From: Saitoella complicata NRRL Y-17804 | Taxonomy: Eukaryota; Ascomycota; Saitoellomycetes; Saitoellales; Saitoellaceae | Direction of reading: 5' to 3' | DNA length: 64,000 nt | Assembly (NCBI RefSeq): GCF_001661265.1 | Contig: NW_017567006.1 | Span: 310,001 to 374,000 of the forward strand | Part shown: positions 21,502 to 31,990 of the stretch, piece after piece | Layout: every line of letters begins with the position of its first letter | How positions within the stretch are numbered: position 1 is the first letter of the stretch | Notes under the pieces: generated by a model | What the model was told of the DNA's origin: nothing | The model's input: only the letters and a program-made list of their open reading frames with translations | Database searches by the model: none | Made by a program: the position numbers and the translations under genes

Positions 21502-22800
21502 TTAACTCTGAGCGCACTGCACGCCTGGTCCAGCACCACCCTCCTCATCGTCCTCGTCCATAGCATCGTCCATCCTAGCCTTCTCGCGAGCCTGTTGAGC
21601 AGGGTCGATGTCAGTCATCATAACCTCCTCCGTATGCGCACCCTTCTTGATCGAAGGAGTCTTCCTTGGCGGCAAGATGCCCTCCAACTTCCTGATCTCT
21701 TCCTCAGATGCCCAGTGGCGTTCAGGGAACTCAACCTCAAACTGCACATAGAGCTTTCCATGATCGTGATGACGGTAAGAAGGCATTCCCTGGCCTTCGA
21801 TAACTTTGACCTCTCCTGGCTTAATGACTTCACCCGGAAGAATGGGAACGATGATGGTACGGTCGTCCAAGTGCTCGATAGCAATCTGCCCACCAGCAAG
21901 AGCAGTCAAAAGGTCGACCTTGGCCTGGTAGTAAAGATCATCACCCTTGCGCTTGAAGCGAGCATGCGCCATCTCATCAATCTGGAAGATAACATCTCCA
22001 GGAATGACACCCGGTTGCTGGTCGGCCTCACCATTGAAGGTGATCTTCTGGCCATCCCTCATACCCTTGTCGATGTGAACGTGCAAAACCTTGCGCTCGT
22101 TGACGGTCTTCTTTCCGTGACACTCCTTACACCTATCCTTGTCCTTGATCGTCTCACCCTCTCCATTACAGTCGGGACACTGAGCCTGAAAGCGCTGAAC
22201 CATCGGCCCGATCTGACGAGTAACAATCTTGACACCATGACCATCACATCCACCACACTTCTTGACAGACCCTTCCTTTCCACCACGTCCCTCACACTTG
22301 GCGCAAAGAACATGTTTCTGGAGCGCGAGCTTCGACACCTTCCCCTTATAGAGATCCTCCAATGACACCTTAATTGCGTGCAAGAGATCCTTTCCGCGCG
22401 GGGGACCGCGAGGACGGCCGCCACCTCCTCCACCGAACATACCGCCACCGAAGAACTGCGAGAAGAGGTCCTCGGCACCCATACCTCCCATACCTCCGGC
22501 ACCCTCACCGGACAAACCAGCCTCACCATAACGGTCGTAAATCTCGCGCTTCTGAGAGTCGCTCAAAATCTCGTACGCATGCGAAATCTCCTTGAACTTA
22601 TCACCTGCATTCGGGTTCTTGTCGGGATGGTACTTCAGAGCAAGCTTACGGTAGGCCTTCTTGAGCTCAGTCTCGGAAGCGTCAGGCTTCACCTCGAGGG
22701 CGTCATACAGTGTGGTTTCCTATGGTCAGCGCGTTAGAACCTTGGTAGTCGGGTTGAGGCGTCGCCTCCCGGGATGGAGAGCTGTGCATACCTTGACCAT
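21502..22800 (-). CDS. Type I Hsp40/DnaJ co-chaperone (Ydj1/Mas5-like), farnesylated
   Basis: A 408-residue class-A J protein, the cytosolic Hsp70 co-chaperone. Exon 1 (22792-22800) encodes only MVK; a 72-nt intron leads to exon 2 (21502-22719). The J domain has the HPD triad in YHPDKNPN, then a G/F-rich linker (about residues 70-100), a zinc-finger domain with four CxxCxGxG-type repeats ([32 protein letters not shown]), two client-binding beta-domains, and an acidic tail. The protein ends CAQS, a CaaX box that fits farnesylation as in yeast Ydj1. It lies head to tail with MSH1 (231 bases). Confidence 0.95.
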
Positions 22801-23031
22801 GGCAATGAAGAGAAGGTCTCAAACGTGGATTGTAAGCGACGAGAAGGATTAAACCGGCGGTCTCTGTTGGAGAGAACGAAGGGTGGATTCGGATTCTTAA
22901 GTATCGCGGGCGAGGCGACGCTGGTAATCAATCGGTCGAAACTGTTCGCCGGGCGGCTCAGGCACCAGCCCTGCACAACCTGGCTCTCGAAGATTCCGCG
23001 TTAAACCATTAACAGGATCCGTATTAACTAA

Positions 23032-26000
23032 CTAGCCGTGCGAAATACTCCCATAAAACTCCGCGTTCAACACGATGGGCGTGTTTTGGCTCTGGATATA
23101 TTGCAGCGTCTTACTTGCGAGCTCGACAGTCTCGTTGGGAAGTCCTGTTGTCCCCATCAGCACATACACCATTACTGCACACTTGTTTCCGGAGAAGCCT
23201 TACCAGCGAGTTGCGCTACATGAATCCCATGAGACTGCCTGCACACTCCCTCTTTGATTTCATGGCTGAAGCTGGTCCAGCCGTCCTGTGCGTGAGGCGC
23301 GTCAACTTGATTCTTCATCCAACATGACCAAGCGTGAGGCTTACCTCGTGTTGCTCGAGCTCCGTGCACAGTCCGCCTGCGTGCTCAAAACGCTTAATCA
23401 TATCGCCCAGCTCATGGAAATGTGTCGCGAATAAAGTACGACATTTGTTAACATTGTGCAGGCGGTGCAGACATGCATATGCTATAGCCAAGCCGTCCCA
23501 CGACGTTGTTCCGCGGCCCACTTCGTCCATAATTACCAAAGACCGAGGGGTTGCGTTTCGTAAGATCGCAGCAGTTTCGATCATCTCAACGAGGAAAGTA
23601 GACTGGTGGCGGAATAAATCATCAGCCGATCCCACCTAATAAGCTGTAATGAGCCACGACAACCCAAAAAACTCCTGGCGGCCAGTGCTTACCCGGCTAA
23701 AGATCTGATCAACGACACCAATCTCTGCGTGTTGAGCCGGTACATAGGACCCAACCTGGGCGAGAATGGTGATCACGGCGTTTTGTCTAAGATACGTGCT
23801 CTTGCCACCCATATTTGGACTACGCATTCTCGTCAGTTAAACTACAGAGCAGCGAGCCTTCACGAAACGAACCCCGTGATGACCCACAAATACTTCGACT
23901 TCTCCATGAAACAGTCATTAGCTACGAACGTTGTACCCTTCTCGTACAAAGCAGCTTCAACAATAGGATGTCTTCCGGCCACAATTCTGTGCTCGGTGCT
24001 GTGAGGAAGTTAGCAGTGTACACATGGCCCAGCAAAGTCACCAACCTATTGTTGAGTACCGGCCTTACCCAGTCCCGTTCCCGAGCAAGAGTTGCGAAGG
24101 AGCAAGCTACATCGAGCTCATCAAGAACGCGGCCGTTTCTCCGAAGAAGAGCAGAGTGCTTTAGAACCTGCCGTATGCTGTCAGCGCTAATCCATGGATA
24201 ACGATTCGTTGCTTGCCTCTTTCCGTATCTTTTGGAAAGTCTTGATCTCCGCAGCACGTATCTGGTCCTTCGTCTGATCGATCTTGGTTCCGATATATGT
24301 CCATTCCTGAAAGCTGCGGTTAGTCCCGTCCAATAAAATAACCTGTAAAGAAACATGCCGGATGTTGGATAGAGCGGGTGGATTTGCTCGTGCCAACTAG
24401 TTTTGTATTCTCCAACGAAGCCACGCTTGCTGCGTCTTTTTGTCTTACATGGACGAAATACTCCATAGAGGGCGAGAATCGTAGGGTCAAGCTTTTTGCG
24501 CCTTTGGGATGTTAGAGCTTACTGAGCTGAGCAAAGAACCTAGAGAGAACGTTACCTGTTTTGTCGATTAAAGAGGTAATCAGCACCGCTTTCTCGAGAT
24601 AGAGTTCTTCTAAAGCAGTGTGAAGACGTTTCAGGGGTATGCTCGCTCTGATATGACTGTTAACGAAAGGTTCTCCGGTAGTACCTGACGCTTACGTTTT
24701 CTTCATAATCCACACATCGCTTGGTACTTGTTCAGAGTTCTTTCCGGCGGACTTATTTCGCTTTTTCTGTTCCGTCGCATCTGCCGCTTCATTGTTTTGC
24801 TCGCCTTCAAGCAAAGCAGCTTTGGCCTGCACCAGCATTTCAGCATCTTGTTCCTCTTCCTCGCGTAGCTTCTGCTGTAGTCCATATTCGTCAATTGCGC
24901 TAAGTATCTTCTTTGCCAAAGATAATGGAGGGGATAGTCGGGAACATATATCCTTCACACTGCGGTTATCATTCAGAGATTTGTTGCCCAAAAAACTTTG
25001 GAGGATCCCTTCGCTTGCTGTAATGGTTCGAGCAAGTGCAAGCATGTCGTCTGCCTCCCCACGACCAAGGCTAAACTTCTGCACGATGCGGTGACTATCG
25101 TGAGCCTCCCGGAGGAACTGTATTATATCCGCCTTCAGGTGCGTATCGTCTATAAGGGCATCAACCAGGTCCAGCCTTGCGTTGATTTGACTTATATCCG
25201 TCAAGGGTGATGACAACCAGGATGTCAACAATCTTGCGCCAGACATTGTCGTCGTGCGTTTGATGGCGTTCAGCAAACTTCCCTTCATGGTGCCTTCTCG
25301 AAGAGACTTCTTGATCTCTAATGCTCGAAGAGAGTGAACGTCGATGAGCATCCGTTCTGCACCGCTACGGCGGACAGGTGTTTGAAGTTTCGCGTTTGAT
25401 CCTTGCAACCGTTCTTTAACATACCTGAGCAGAGCGGTGCCAGCCGCAACTTCTTCAGAGGTAAAGGCATCAGGGTTGGAAACCGGGCTTTCCATTTCAA
25501 CGAGGCTGCCCCAATCACCTATGTCTGCAGTTTGGGTTACATCGAAAGGCTCATAGGTCATGAAGTACTCGTGATTCTCCATAATGTCAAGAATTTTGAA
25601 AGGATCATCTTTGCGCAAGTTTTCGTCAATGAGGATCTCACGCGGGCCGATACGAGCGAGTTCGCTAGTCAACACTGAGAGATCACTCGTCTGAGTGTGA
25701 AAGTCACCGGTTGAGAGATCCAACCAGGCTATCCCTACAGATGTACGACCGTTCGTGTCAGTTTTAGACTGTGAAGTATCGATTGCGAGTAGATAGTTGT
25801 GTTCCCATGGGTGCATGAACTTTTCGTCAATCAGTGTTCCTGGTGTGATGACTCGTGTTACGCGTCGATCAACCCCTTTGCCCCCTGGGAGTTCGGACTC
25901 AGGTCGTTCAACCTGCTCGATGAGAGCGACGTATTTCTCGAGATCTTGCACCAAGATTTTGAGGTACCTGCCCGGCTGTCTTAGATTGTCCTGGCATCAT

Positions 26001-26576
26001 AGTGGTGATGAACACGTACTTGTCTAGTTGATGCAGCGGAAAGCCTGCCATAGCCACTGGCCCGGCCACCATATCCCTCTGGGCTACTTTCAGGTTCAAC
26101 AATGGTCCAATCTCTTCGGCCTGGTGAAAATAAAGCTAGAAAAATGCTTTAGCACGATCACACCTGATATTTGTCATATCTCACCTCAAAGAACCCGCCT
26201 ACTTGCATGAGCACGACACCTACCGTCTTCAGTCAGTTCATCCGTAGCTTGAAACGTGATCGTATAAGTCTCCACATTTTGGGAAGCGTTGCTGAGTCAA
26301 CAAAACTTGCCTCAGATAAAAGGGATATTCCACCGGTTTTTCTTTGAGAGGCTCATTGAGAGGCTCTAAAGGCGCTAGATGGCCTTGCGGCAATTCAGAG
26401 ACGCTTACTTTCGCAACACGTTTTGCCCCTCTGCGGGCGTAGTACTGCTGGTTGTTGAGTAGACATGGATGGACGTGTGGTCGGAGCTGGAACAAGCTGT
26501 TCGGCGTCAGTAGTAAGCATTGTTGCGATCGTCCAAGCGCTGACAGCACGTAACTATTTGAGTTACGCGGGAGCAT
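23032..26576 (-). CDS. MSH1: Mitochondrial DNA mismatch-repair/maintenance MutS homologue Msh1
   Basis: A large MutS-family ATPase. Resolved exons: 26276-26576, 26185-26219, 26020-26135, 24696-25967, 24556-24647, one starting at 24501, one ending at 24217, then 24046-24167, 23873-23998, 23693-23819, 23345-23635, 23204-23285 and 23032-23144. The first residues ([19 protein letters not shown]) look like a mitochondrial presequence. The mismatch-binding domain is recognisable ([20 protein letters not shown]), as are Walker [10 protein letters not shown], the [12 protein letters not shown] motif, THFHELGD and [14 protein letters not shown]. Intron 24168-24216 is of the GC-AG type. Between about 24310 and 24450 two reading frames compete, so exon borders there are open. 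Family knowledge: Msh1 acts on mitochondrial DNA in yeasts. Confidence 0.9.
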
Positions 26577-27318
26577 GGAGCCTCTTTAAACATGAGCAGC
26601 AGCCTGGCCAGATCGCGGGTGCAGTAATGCGTATACCGGCCGTAAGTCTCCTGTAACGTAGATAAGGAAAGATTCTCAGAGAAAAATACACGTTGATGCT
26701 ATCGAAATCCAGACACTTTATTACAAAATATACTTCATGGCATTCGCTTGTCTCACTTTACCGCCGAGAACGTCGAGCCTCGATCACTGGCACAAAGTCA
26801 ATTGCATCCGCAGGCCGGATGTACAACAGTGAACGTTACATACCTCTGGAACATTCGTCAGCTTTGAGATTCAATGATTGGTCTACTGATTCATCCAAAA
26901 TGTCCAATCTTCATTTCTGTCAATCGCAGTATGACACATAAGGTGTACCGTGCTTACAGTAGATGGATGTCAGGCGTGAATGGTACTGCAACACCGTGGC
27001 CACAACGAGACTTCCATTGCGGAGCATCACAACATGGCAATACACAGCAGCTAGAAAGTCCAGGGACCCTAACCTAATCAATGTTTTCATTTTCTCATGT
27101 GCCATCTCATGAGTTATCTCCTCCACACAGGGGGTATGTTGGTTACATTCTTTCGTCTCTAGCAATTGCCCGGGAGTCAGTGTACATATAGATGGTGCAG
27201 GCCCCATGTTTGTCAATGTGCTACAGCTGAAAAAATGCCGCTGTTGCCTGTGTATCCTTGTTTTCGCTTCTGTGCAACATTTGTGAATCATGACGATCAC
27301 GACAGAAGTTGTTTGGTG
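26577..27318. other. Left edge of gene-poor island
   Basis: 742 bases with the MSH1 promoter at the left. A 126-codon open frame on the minus strand (26920-27300) has no recognisable domain and is best treated as chance or a remnant. Base composition becomes more AT-rich than in the neighbouring gene block. Confidence 0.35.
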
Positions 27319-27677
27319 TAAGGTGTCATGAACCGAAGAACTACTTCGAGTTTCGGATCAACCCAAGACTCGATTTGTCTCGGGTCCTATCATGGCTCAT
27401 CTTATCTTCACTCCTCTCGTCCGAGATCTTGTTCTCGGCGCCACCGAGTTAACTAAATGTGGAACGCCACCGAGCAAGGGTCTAGACCCTCGTCCGGAAA
27501 ACCGTATATAAGGAAAGGCCCTATGCCTTCCTTTAGAGCTTCACTGGTTAACTCAATAAATTCGTCTCTCTATTCGAATAAGTAATTCGGTCATCTCGTC
27601 ACACCTCGTCTAACTCATCAGATCTCGTCCCGAAGTACTTGCAGTATCTCGTCTCGTCTCGACCGCATTACATAAGG
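27319..27677 (+). mobile_element. Solo LTR with 5-bp target-site duplication
   Basis: A 349-bp element (27324-27672) that starts TGTCATGAACC and ends CATTACA, i.e. TG...CA ends as in Ty1/Copia and Ty3/Gypsy LTRs. It is flanked on both sides by the same 5-bp word TAAGG (27319-27323 and 27673-27677). Inside are a TATATAAGG promoter box at about 27505 and an AATAAA polyadenylation signal at about 27555, in the order expected for U3-R. No internal retrotransposon sequence adjoins it, so it is a solo LTR left by LTR-LTR recombination. The perfect duplication suggests a fairly recent event. Strand is set by the TATA/AATAAA order. Assignment to Gypsy rather than Copia is not possible from the LTR alone. 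Confidence 0.85.
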
Positions 27678-27687
27678 CATACCAATA

Positions 27688-28576
27688 CTCTCAGTTGCAA
27701 TATAGTTTGTGGATGCAGGTCCCACCACGGTGCCCAAGGTAACCACCAAACCGTAAAATCCAACAACCTCACCATTCAAGCAGTCCAGGGATGGGATACA
27801 GGGGTCACGAGCTACCTATGAGTGTCCGTCAGAGGATGCGAAGTGCCATTTGCGATGGTACCAAGCATGCCGTCATTGCGGAGGTTAATGGAGTTCACAG
27901 CAATACCGTCGGTAACATGAAGAGACTCTTACACGAACAGGGAAACGTCAAACCGAGTCGCAATCAACAGAGGGGACGTGTACCAAAGATTTCTGGTGAA
28001 TGTCTGGAGGTTCGACGCTTTTTGCGAGTCGTTATTCGCTTCTTACGCTGAAAACAGACCCTTCGAAAAATGTACGATGATGCGCCCGATACGCACCAAG
28101 ACGAAGCAGCCGAAGCTCTCACGAAGCTGTATGGCTTTAAACTCGACAAATGGGATGTCTGCCGCGCCCTCAAACGACTCAAGTACACCTAACCCTAACT
28201 CCCTCAACTGAACTCGAGCCAAATCCCAGACCTGGGCGATCTCGAAATCAATAACCGACGCCGGATTCAACTTCCCCTGGGTTCTTACAGCAACCTTGGT
28301 CTGCGGGATTGGCCATAGGTCGACTGGTGGAGTTGCTGGTGGAGGAGAGAGGTCCTCTTGGAGGGTACGAGACCTTCAAGGCAGGGGTAGCTCAGGCTCA
28401 GGGGCATCCTCGGGAGCCGGACGACGGGATGGGATTGAAGGGGAGGGTGAAAAACGCGTGTGCTCACCCCTCCCGCTACGCCTGGGCCTTTGAATAGATG
28501 AAATGATCTTTTTTTTGCGATTTGGATTACAGGGCGTGCGCAGGGGCGCATGCATAAACTATATTGCAACTGAGAG
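27688..28576 (+). mobile_element. Tc1/mariner (IS630)-type DNA transposon, deletion derivative
   Basis: An 889-bp element with terminal inverted repeats: the first 21 bases (from CTCTCAGTTG at 27688) are exactly matched in reverse at 28556-28576, with imperfect pairing for about 8 more. TA dinucleotides flank it at 27686-27687 and 28577-28578, the target duplication of this superfamily. Inside, 27818-28200 encodes the N-terminal transposase region: a helix-turn-helix (IAEVNGVHSNTVGNMKRLL), a GRVPKIS linker, then after a frame change a second winged-helix-like part (FKLDKWDVCRALKRLKYT). The catalytic DDE domain is missing. The final 300 bases (28240-28510) are more GC-rich and not recognised. 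Confidence 0.82.
27818..28193 (+). pseudogene. Transposase N-terminal fragment (two HTH domains, frameshifted)
   Basis: Starts MSVRQRMRSAICDGTKHAVI and carries a first HTH followed by a basic GRVPKISGE linker. The frame closes at about 28051; the second HTH-like segment continues in another frame from about 28065 and stops at 28191-28193. This is the DNA-binding half of an IS630/Tc1 transposase. No DDE motif follows, so it cannot be active by itself. Confidence 0.7.
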
Positions 28577-28578
28577 TA

Positions 28579-29085
28579 AGATTTCCCTGTGTGTCACACT
28601 CAGCACTATTCATTGCTGATTGGCAGTGATCTGCACCATGCCCCTTCTCTTTAAAAAACTTGTGGCAGGGGTGTTTTCTTGGAAGATAAATGGATTAGCT
28701 GGCGCATGAGAATACCTTGCTCTTCAGTGGATCAGTGCTACTGTGGCATATACTCAATGTTCTGGCTTATATGCAAACCCCTCCTTGGTCCCACCTCAGA
28801 GTATGTAGGTTCTTGTTTTGCTTCCGTAGCCAACGCTGCCTGGAGGCCCAATGTGCTTCAGACAACGGTGGAAGTGGCAATTTCAATCAAATCATGTATG
28901 GGACCTGCCCACAACCCTCAAACTTAGTACGGGGCATTCTAATACTGGGCATTCTTGAATGCTAAACTAGGTTCGAACTTGCTGAAGTGTGCACATTCTC
29001 TTCCTCTCGTGGCTCTATCGGTGTTAGGCCCTGGCAAACTAAGTGCCATGTCACTGGTCGGACATACTAAGGACATCTGGTCTTA
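28579..29085. other. Unassigned island sequence
   Basis: About 500 bases to the right of the Tc1-type element with no coding frame of note, no tRNA and no obvious internal repeat. Probably decayed transposable-element DNA. Confidence 0.3.
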
Positions 29086-30062
29086 ATCCTTGATGAGCTT
29101 AGGCATAATCCATGAGCATTTTAGAATATGATTTAGCATAATCCACATCTGGTTCTGGATGGTCCCTGCCTAAAGTGGGTGTAATTCCATAGGATATCAT
29201 CGAAAGATGCCAGGCATCAGTGGGAAAATGTGCACTACTATTATGGTAAATGAGCAAGATTACCAAGCAAAGATATTGTACTGTGAATATGCTAACAAAG
29301 CTACAGCAGAAATAATCATGGTTCATAACTCAGGGAGTTGGCAAGCTCAATGGGGGTAGTCAAACCTTGGTAGAAGTTAAGGGGAATAGATTATAATCCA
29401 GGGCATAATGCACTAAGCAAACTCAAGGTCTGACCGCCCCTCGATGAAACGTAGACAATTGTATATACACGTGATCCGCACGGGCCAGAAACGTAAGCCG
29501 GGGGCTCTTGATTTGTGCCTGCAGATTTCCTATTCAGGCTAACAGATTCTTTTCTACCCAATTGTTCTACACACCTGCTTTGAGCACGTCTTGAAGCGAC
29601 TGCAAAAAACAATCCGATCAACTTTTAGCAAGGCTTGACTAACCCCAACGACGTCCAAAATCCTCATCCAACTTACGGTCGCAAGAATCGTGGATTACAA
29701 AATTCCATTTAATCCATGATTTCGTATTGTGGATTTCAGGACCCAAACGACGATTTTAGTCTGCATAATCCACGAGTTTATCCCACATAATCCACGATAT
29801 GCTTCAGCATAATCCATGATGAGCAAAAATAGCGGGAAGATGCAGCATTATCAGGGCAAAATAGCGAAATCACCAGGCAGCTTTTATATTTTATTACGAG
29901 TATCCTAATGCAGCTACAATAGCTATAGCAACAACTATGGTCCTATGACTCAGGATGTTAGCGAAGGCTTAATGATGTATAAGCAATCTCCTCCATACCT
30001 GGCCTTGATCTTTATTGCTGGTGGAGAGGAAGAGGACTTAAAATTTTTCCGAAATGTTCGAG

Positions 30063-30700
30063 AGGCCCTACGGACAATACGCTCATGTAATTTACATGAC
30101 ATCAGCAGGTAATCAGCATGTAAAGCTTCTATGACATGTACTCCACGGGGAGATCATGTAATCAGTTGTGTAATTAGATTACATGACGAAAACATGGCGG
30201 GTAATCAGGGTATATGGCAAACGGCTTCACGTAATTTACAGACTGATTACAGCCCGCCGGCTAAATTCGTGTGTTACCTCCCTCAGCGGTCCGTAGGAGT
30301 ACCGCGCGCTCGGGTGTCCCTGGCGTGGCTAGTGACTTGTGTCGCGAGTACAGCTGCAAACGCCGCGTCATCCTTTAACATACAGCGTTCGATTCCACTT
30401 CTCCATCACTGTCGCTATGGACAATAAATACAGCGTTCAATCGAGAGAACAACTGGCTGCATTCACCAAACCTCATCATTAACAAGTACGTCTCGGCCAC
30501 GCCAAGTAATGGTCGCTTCGGAGACCCTTCAGATGTGTGCTCCGATTATACCGACAACCTTCTACAACGGCCTACGCCTTAGGCTCCGTTCGCACGACTC
30601 AAGCCCGGACTCGACAGCAACCCTTTGTTGTCCTTCAGACTCAACGATAAAGGGCCTCCTCACGGTCACGAGAATGCATGATTCTCGTGACCCAAACCAT
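30063..30700. other. Island segment with GTAAT/ATTAC words
   Basis: The first 190 bases (about 30084-30256) are dense in GTAATC, GTAATTTACA and GATTACA words in both orientations. The rest is GC-richer, includes two copies of ATACAGCGTTC (about 30381 and 30429) and a short open frame, but nothing recognisable. Probably another decayed DNA element. Confidence 0.35.
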
Positions 30701-30889
30701 GATATCATTCCGCATAATCCATGATTCTTTTCGTGTAATCCCCAATCCTATTTGGCGTAATCAACGATAACGTTCCGCTTTAACCCATGATTCTATTGGG
30801 GGTAGTCAAGCCTCTGTAAAACTTGCAACGACTTAGATTATAGTCGAGGGCCTAATACGCTAAGGTCTGACAAACCCTTACAAAACATA

Positions 30890-31085
30890 AAAGATGATTT
30901 TTTCTGAGGGATACATGGATGCCACATGCTTGTCATTCCGGCATGACACTTACATGACCACATATGACATCTGGCATGTTGATCATGCCTATGTGGGAGA
31001 AGTTCGATGTTTCAAGGCATATTTAAGGCATATTTGTCTCTTTCGCATCTTCTGAGGTATTCTGCGGCAGGCTTTCTGTTGGCGG
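30890..31085 (+). repeat. Repeat module M2, copy 1
   Basis: About 195 bases beginning near GATACATGGATGCC, with GACACTTACATGACC, CAAGGCATATTT and TCTGAGGTATTCTGCGGC landmarks. A diverged copy with the same order lies at about 31645-31855. Confidence 0.5.
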
Positions 31086-31644
31086 TGACACATGCTTACA
31101 TGAGTTTATATTGCATTAGGGGTAGTAAAGGCCGAGTAGATTTTGAGCAGGTTAGGTTATAATTGCAATTATAATTTCTCAAGGTTGAGCCCCTACCTTC
31201 GCACAAATCGTGGATTACATTAATCCACGATTTTAGGTCATGGCTATCGGGACATACACCACGATTTTGCTCAGCATAATTCACGATAGAATCCAGCATA
31301 ATCCATGATGAAATCAGGTCTAAACCTGGAGAAAATGGCCAAAAATAGTATTATCAGGACAAGAAAGCGAGATTACCGGGTGGAAACATGCTACGAGTAT
31401 CCTAATAGATCTATAGAGCTGCAGTAGGAACCACCTTGGTCCGATAACTCAGGACGTTGGTAAAAGCTCAATGCTGTACACGCAATCTCAACCATACCTG
31501 ATCTTGATGTCTGTTGCTCATGGAGACATGGGGACTCGAGATTTTCGGCAATTTTCAGGAAGGTGGGGTCCTTGAATTATGTAGACACTTCTATGCACGA
31601 CCACAACACAGCCATCAGCTAAACCATAACAGTAAGTGATGATG

Positions 31645-31855
31645 GAATCATGGTCCATACACGACACTTACATAACGTCATATGATGTCATGTATGTTAA
31701 CCATGTCTATATATAGCAGGAGGCTACTCTGGGTTAAATACATGAGAACAGTTGTGTATAGCAAGCCTTCAATTCCTCAAGGCATATATGTGCTATTTCG
31801 CAATTTCTAAGGTTGCAGTTTCTGAGATACTTTGCCGCATCTTTTTCTCTGCCAG
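31645..31855 (+). repeat. Repeat module M2, copy 2
   Basis: Diverged second copy of the module at 30890-31085: GACACTTACATAACGTC, CAAGGCATATATG, TCTGAGATACTTTGCCGC. The two copies flank the most complete copy of the CATAATCC repeat. Confidence 0.5.
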
Positions 31856-31990
31856 TGATCCATGATTTTATCTGGGATTGTGATCCATGACATTTTAATT
31901 GGGTCTAAACCATGATAGTGTCAAGGATCGTAATCAACCATTCTGTTTGAAATCCCTGTCAAGACAGCAATTGACAATGAAGTGCGCAAT

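Larger units (their letters stand above)
29086..31990. repeat. Diverged repeat family with CATAATCC(A/C)(T/C)GAT motif array
   Basis: The segment contains several diverged copies of the same modules in the same order: a GGGGTAG-containing head (29351, 30798, 31119), a cluster of CATAATCCATGAT-like words, an ACGAGTATCCTAAT block (29896 and about 31391), and a tail with ACTCAGGA-GTTGG-AAGCTCAATG (about 29310, 29950 and 31440). The most complete copies are about 29351-30062 and 31119-31560. The motif occurs at least 14 times, for example at about 29104, 29763, 29786, 29807, 30712, 31275 and 31297. A perfect inverted repeat with 9-base arms (CGTGGATTA/TAATCCACG) sits at 31208-31228. No protein is encoded. 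The pattern suggests non-coding or subterminal parts of a large transposon. Confidence 0.55.

Noticed and set aside
21595-22365. 256-codon open frame antisense to DnaJ
   Set aside because: A shadow of the conserved DnaJ coding sequence on the other strand.
24648-24695. A very short 39-nt intron in MSH1
   Set aside because: Using the next AG (ATATCAG) gives a normal 48-nt intron with a GTTAAC branch site and better fit to the family (WIMKKTAS).
26920-27300. 126-codon open frame on the minus strand in the island
   Set aside because: No recognisable domain, no splice partners and a composition like the surrounding AT-rich repeat DNA; kept only as a note.
28180-28205. Telomere-like CCTAACCCTAACT word
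   Set aside because: Only two units, inside the Tc1-type element, with no array; most likely chance.
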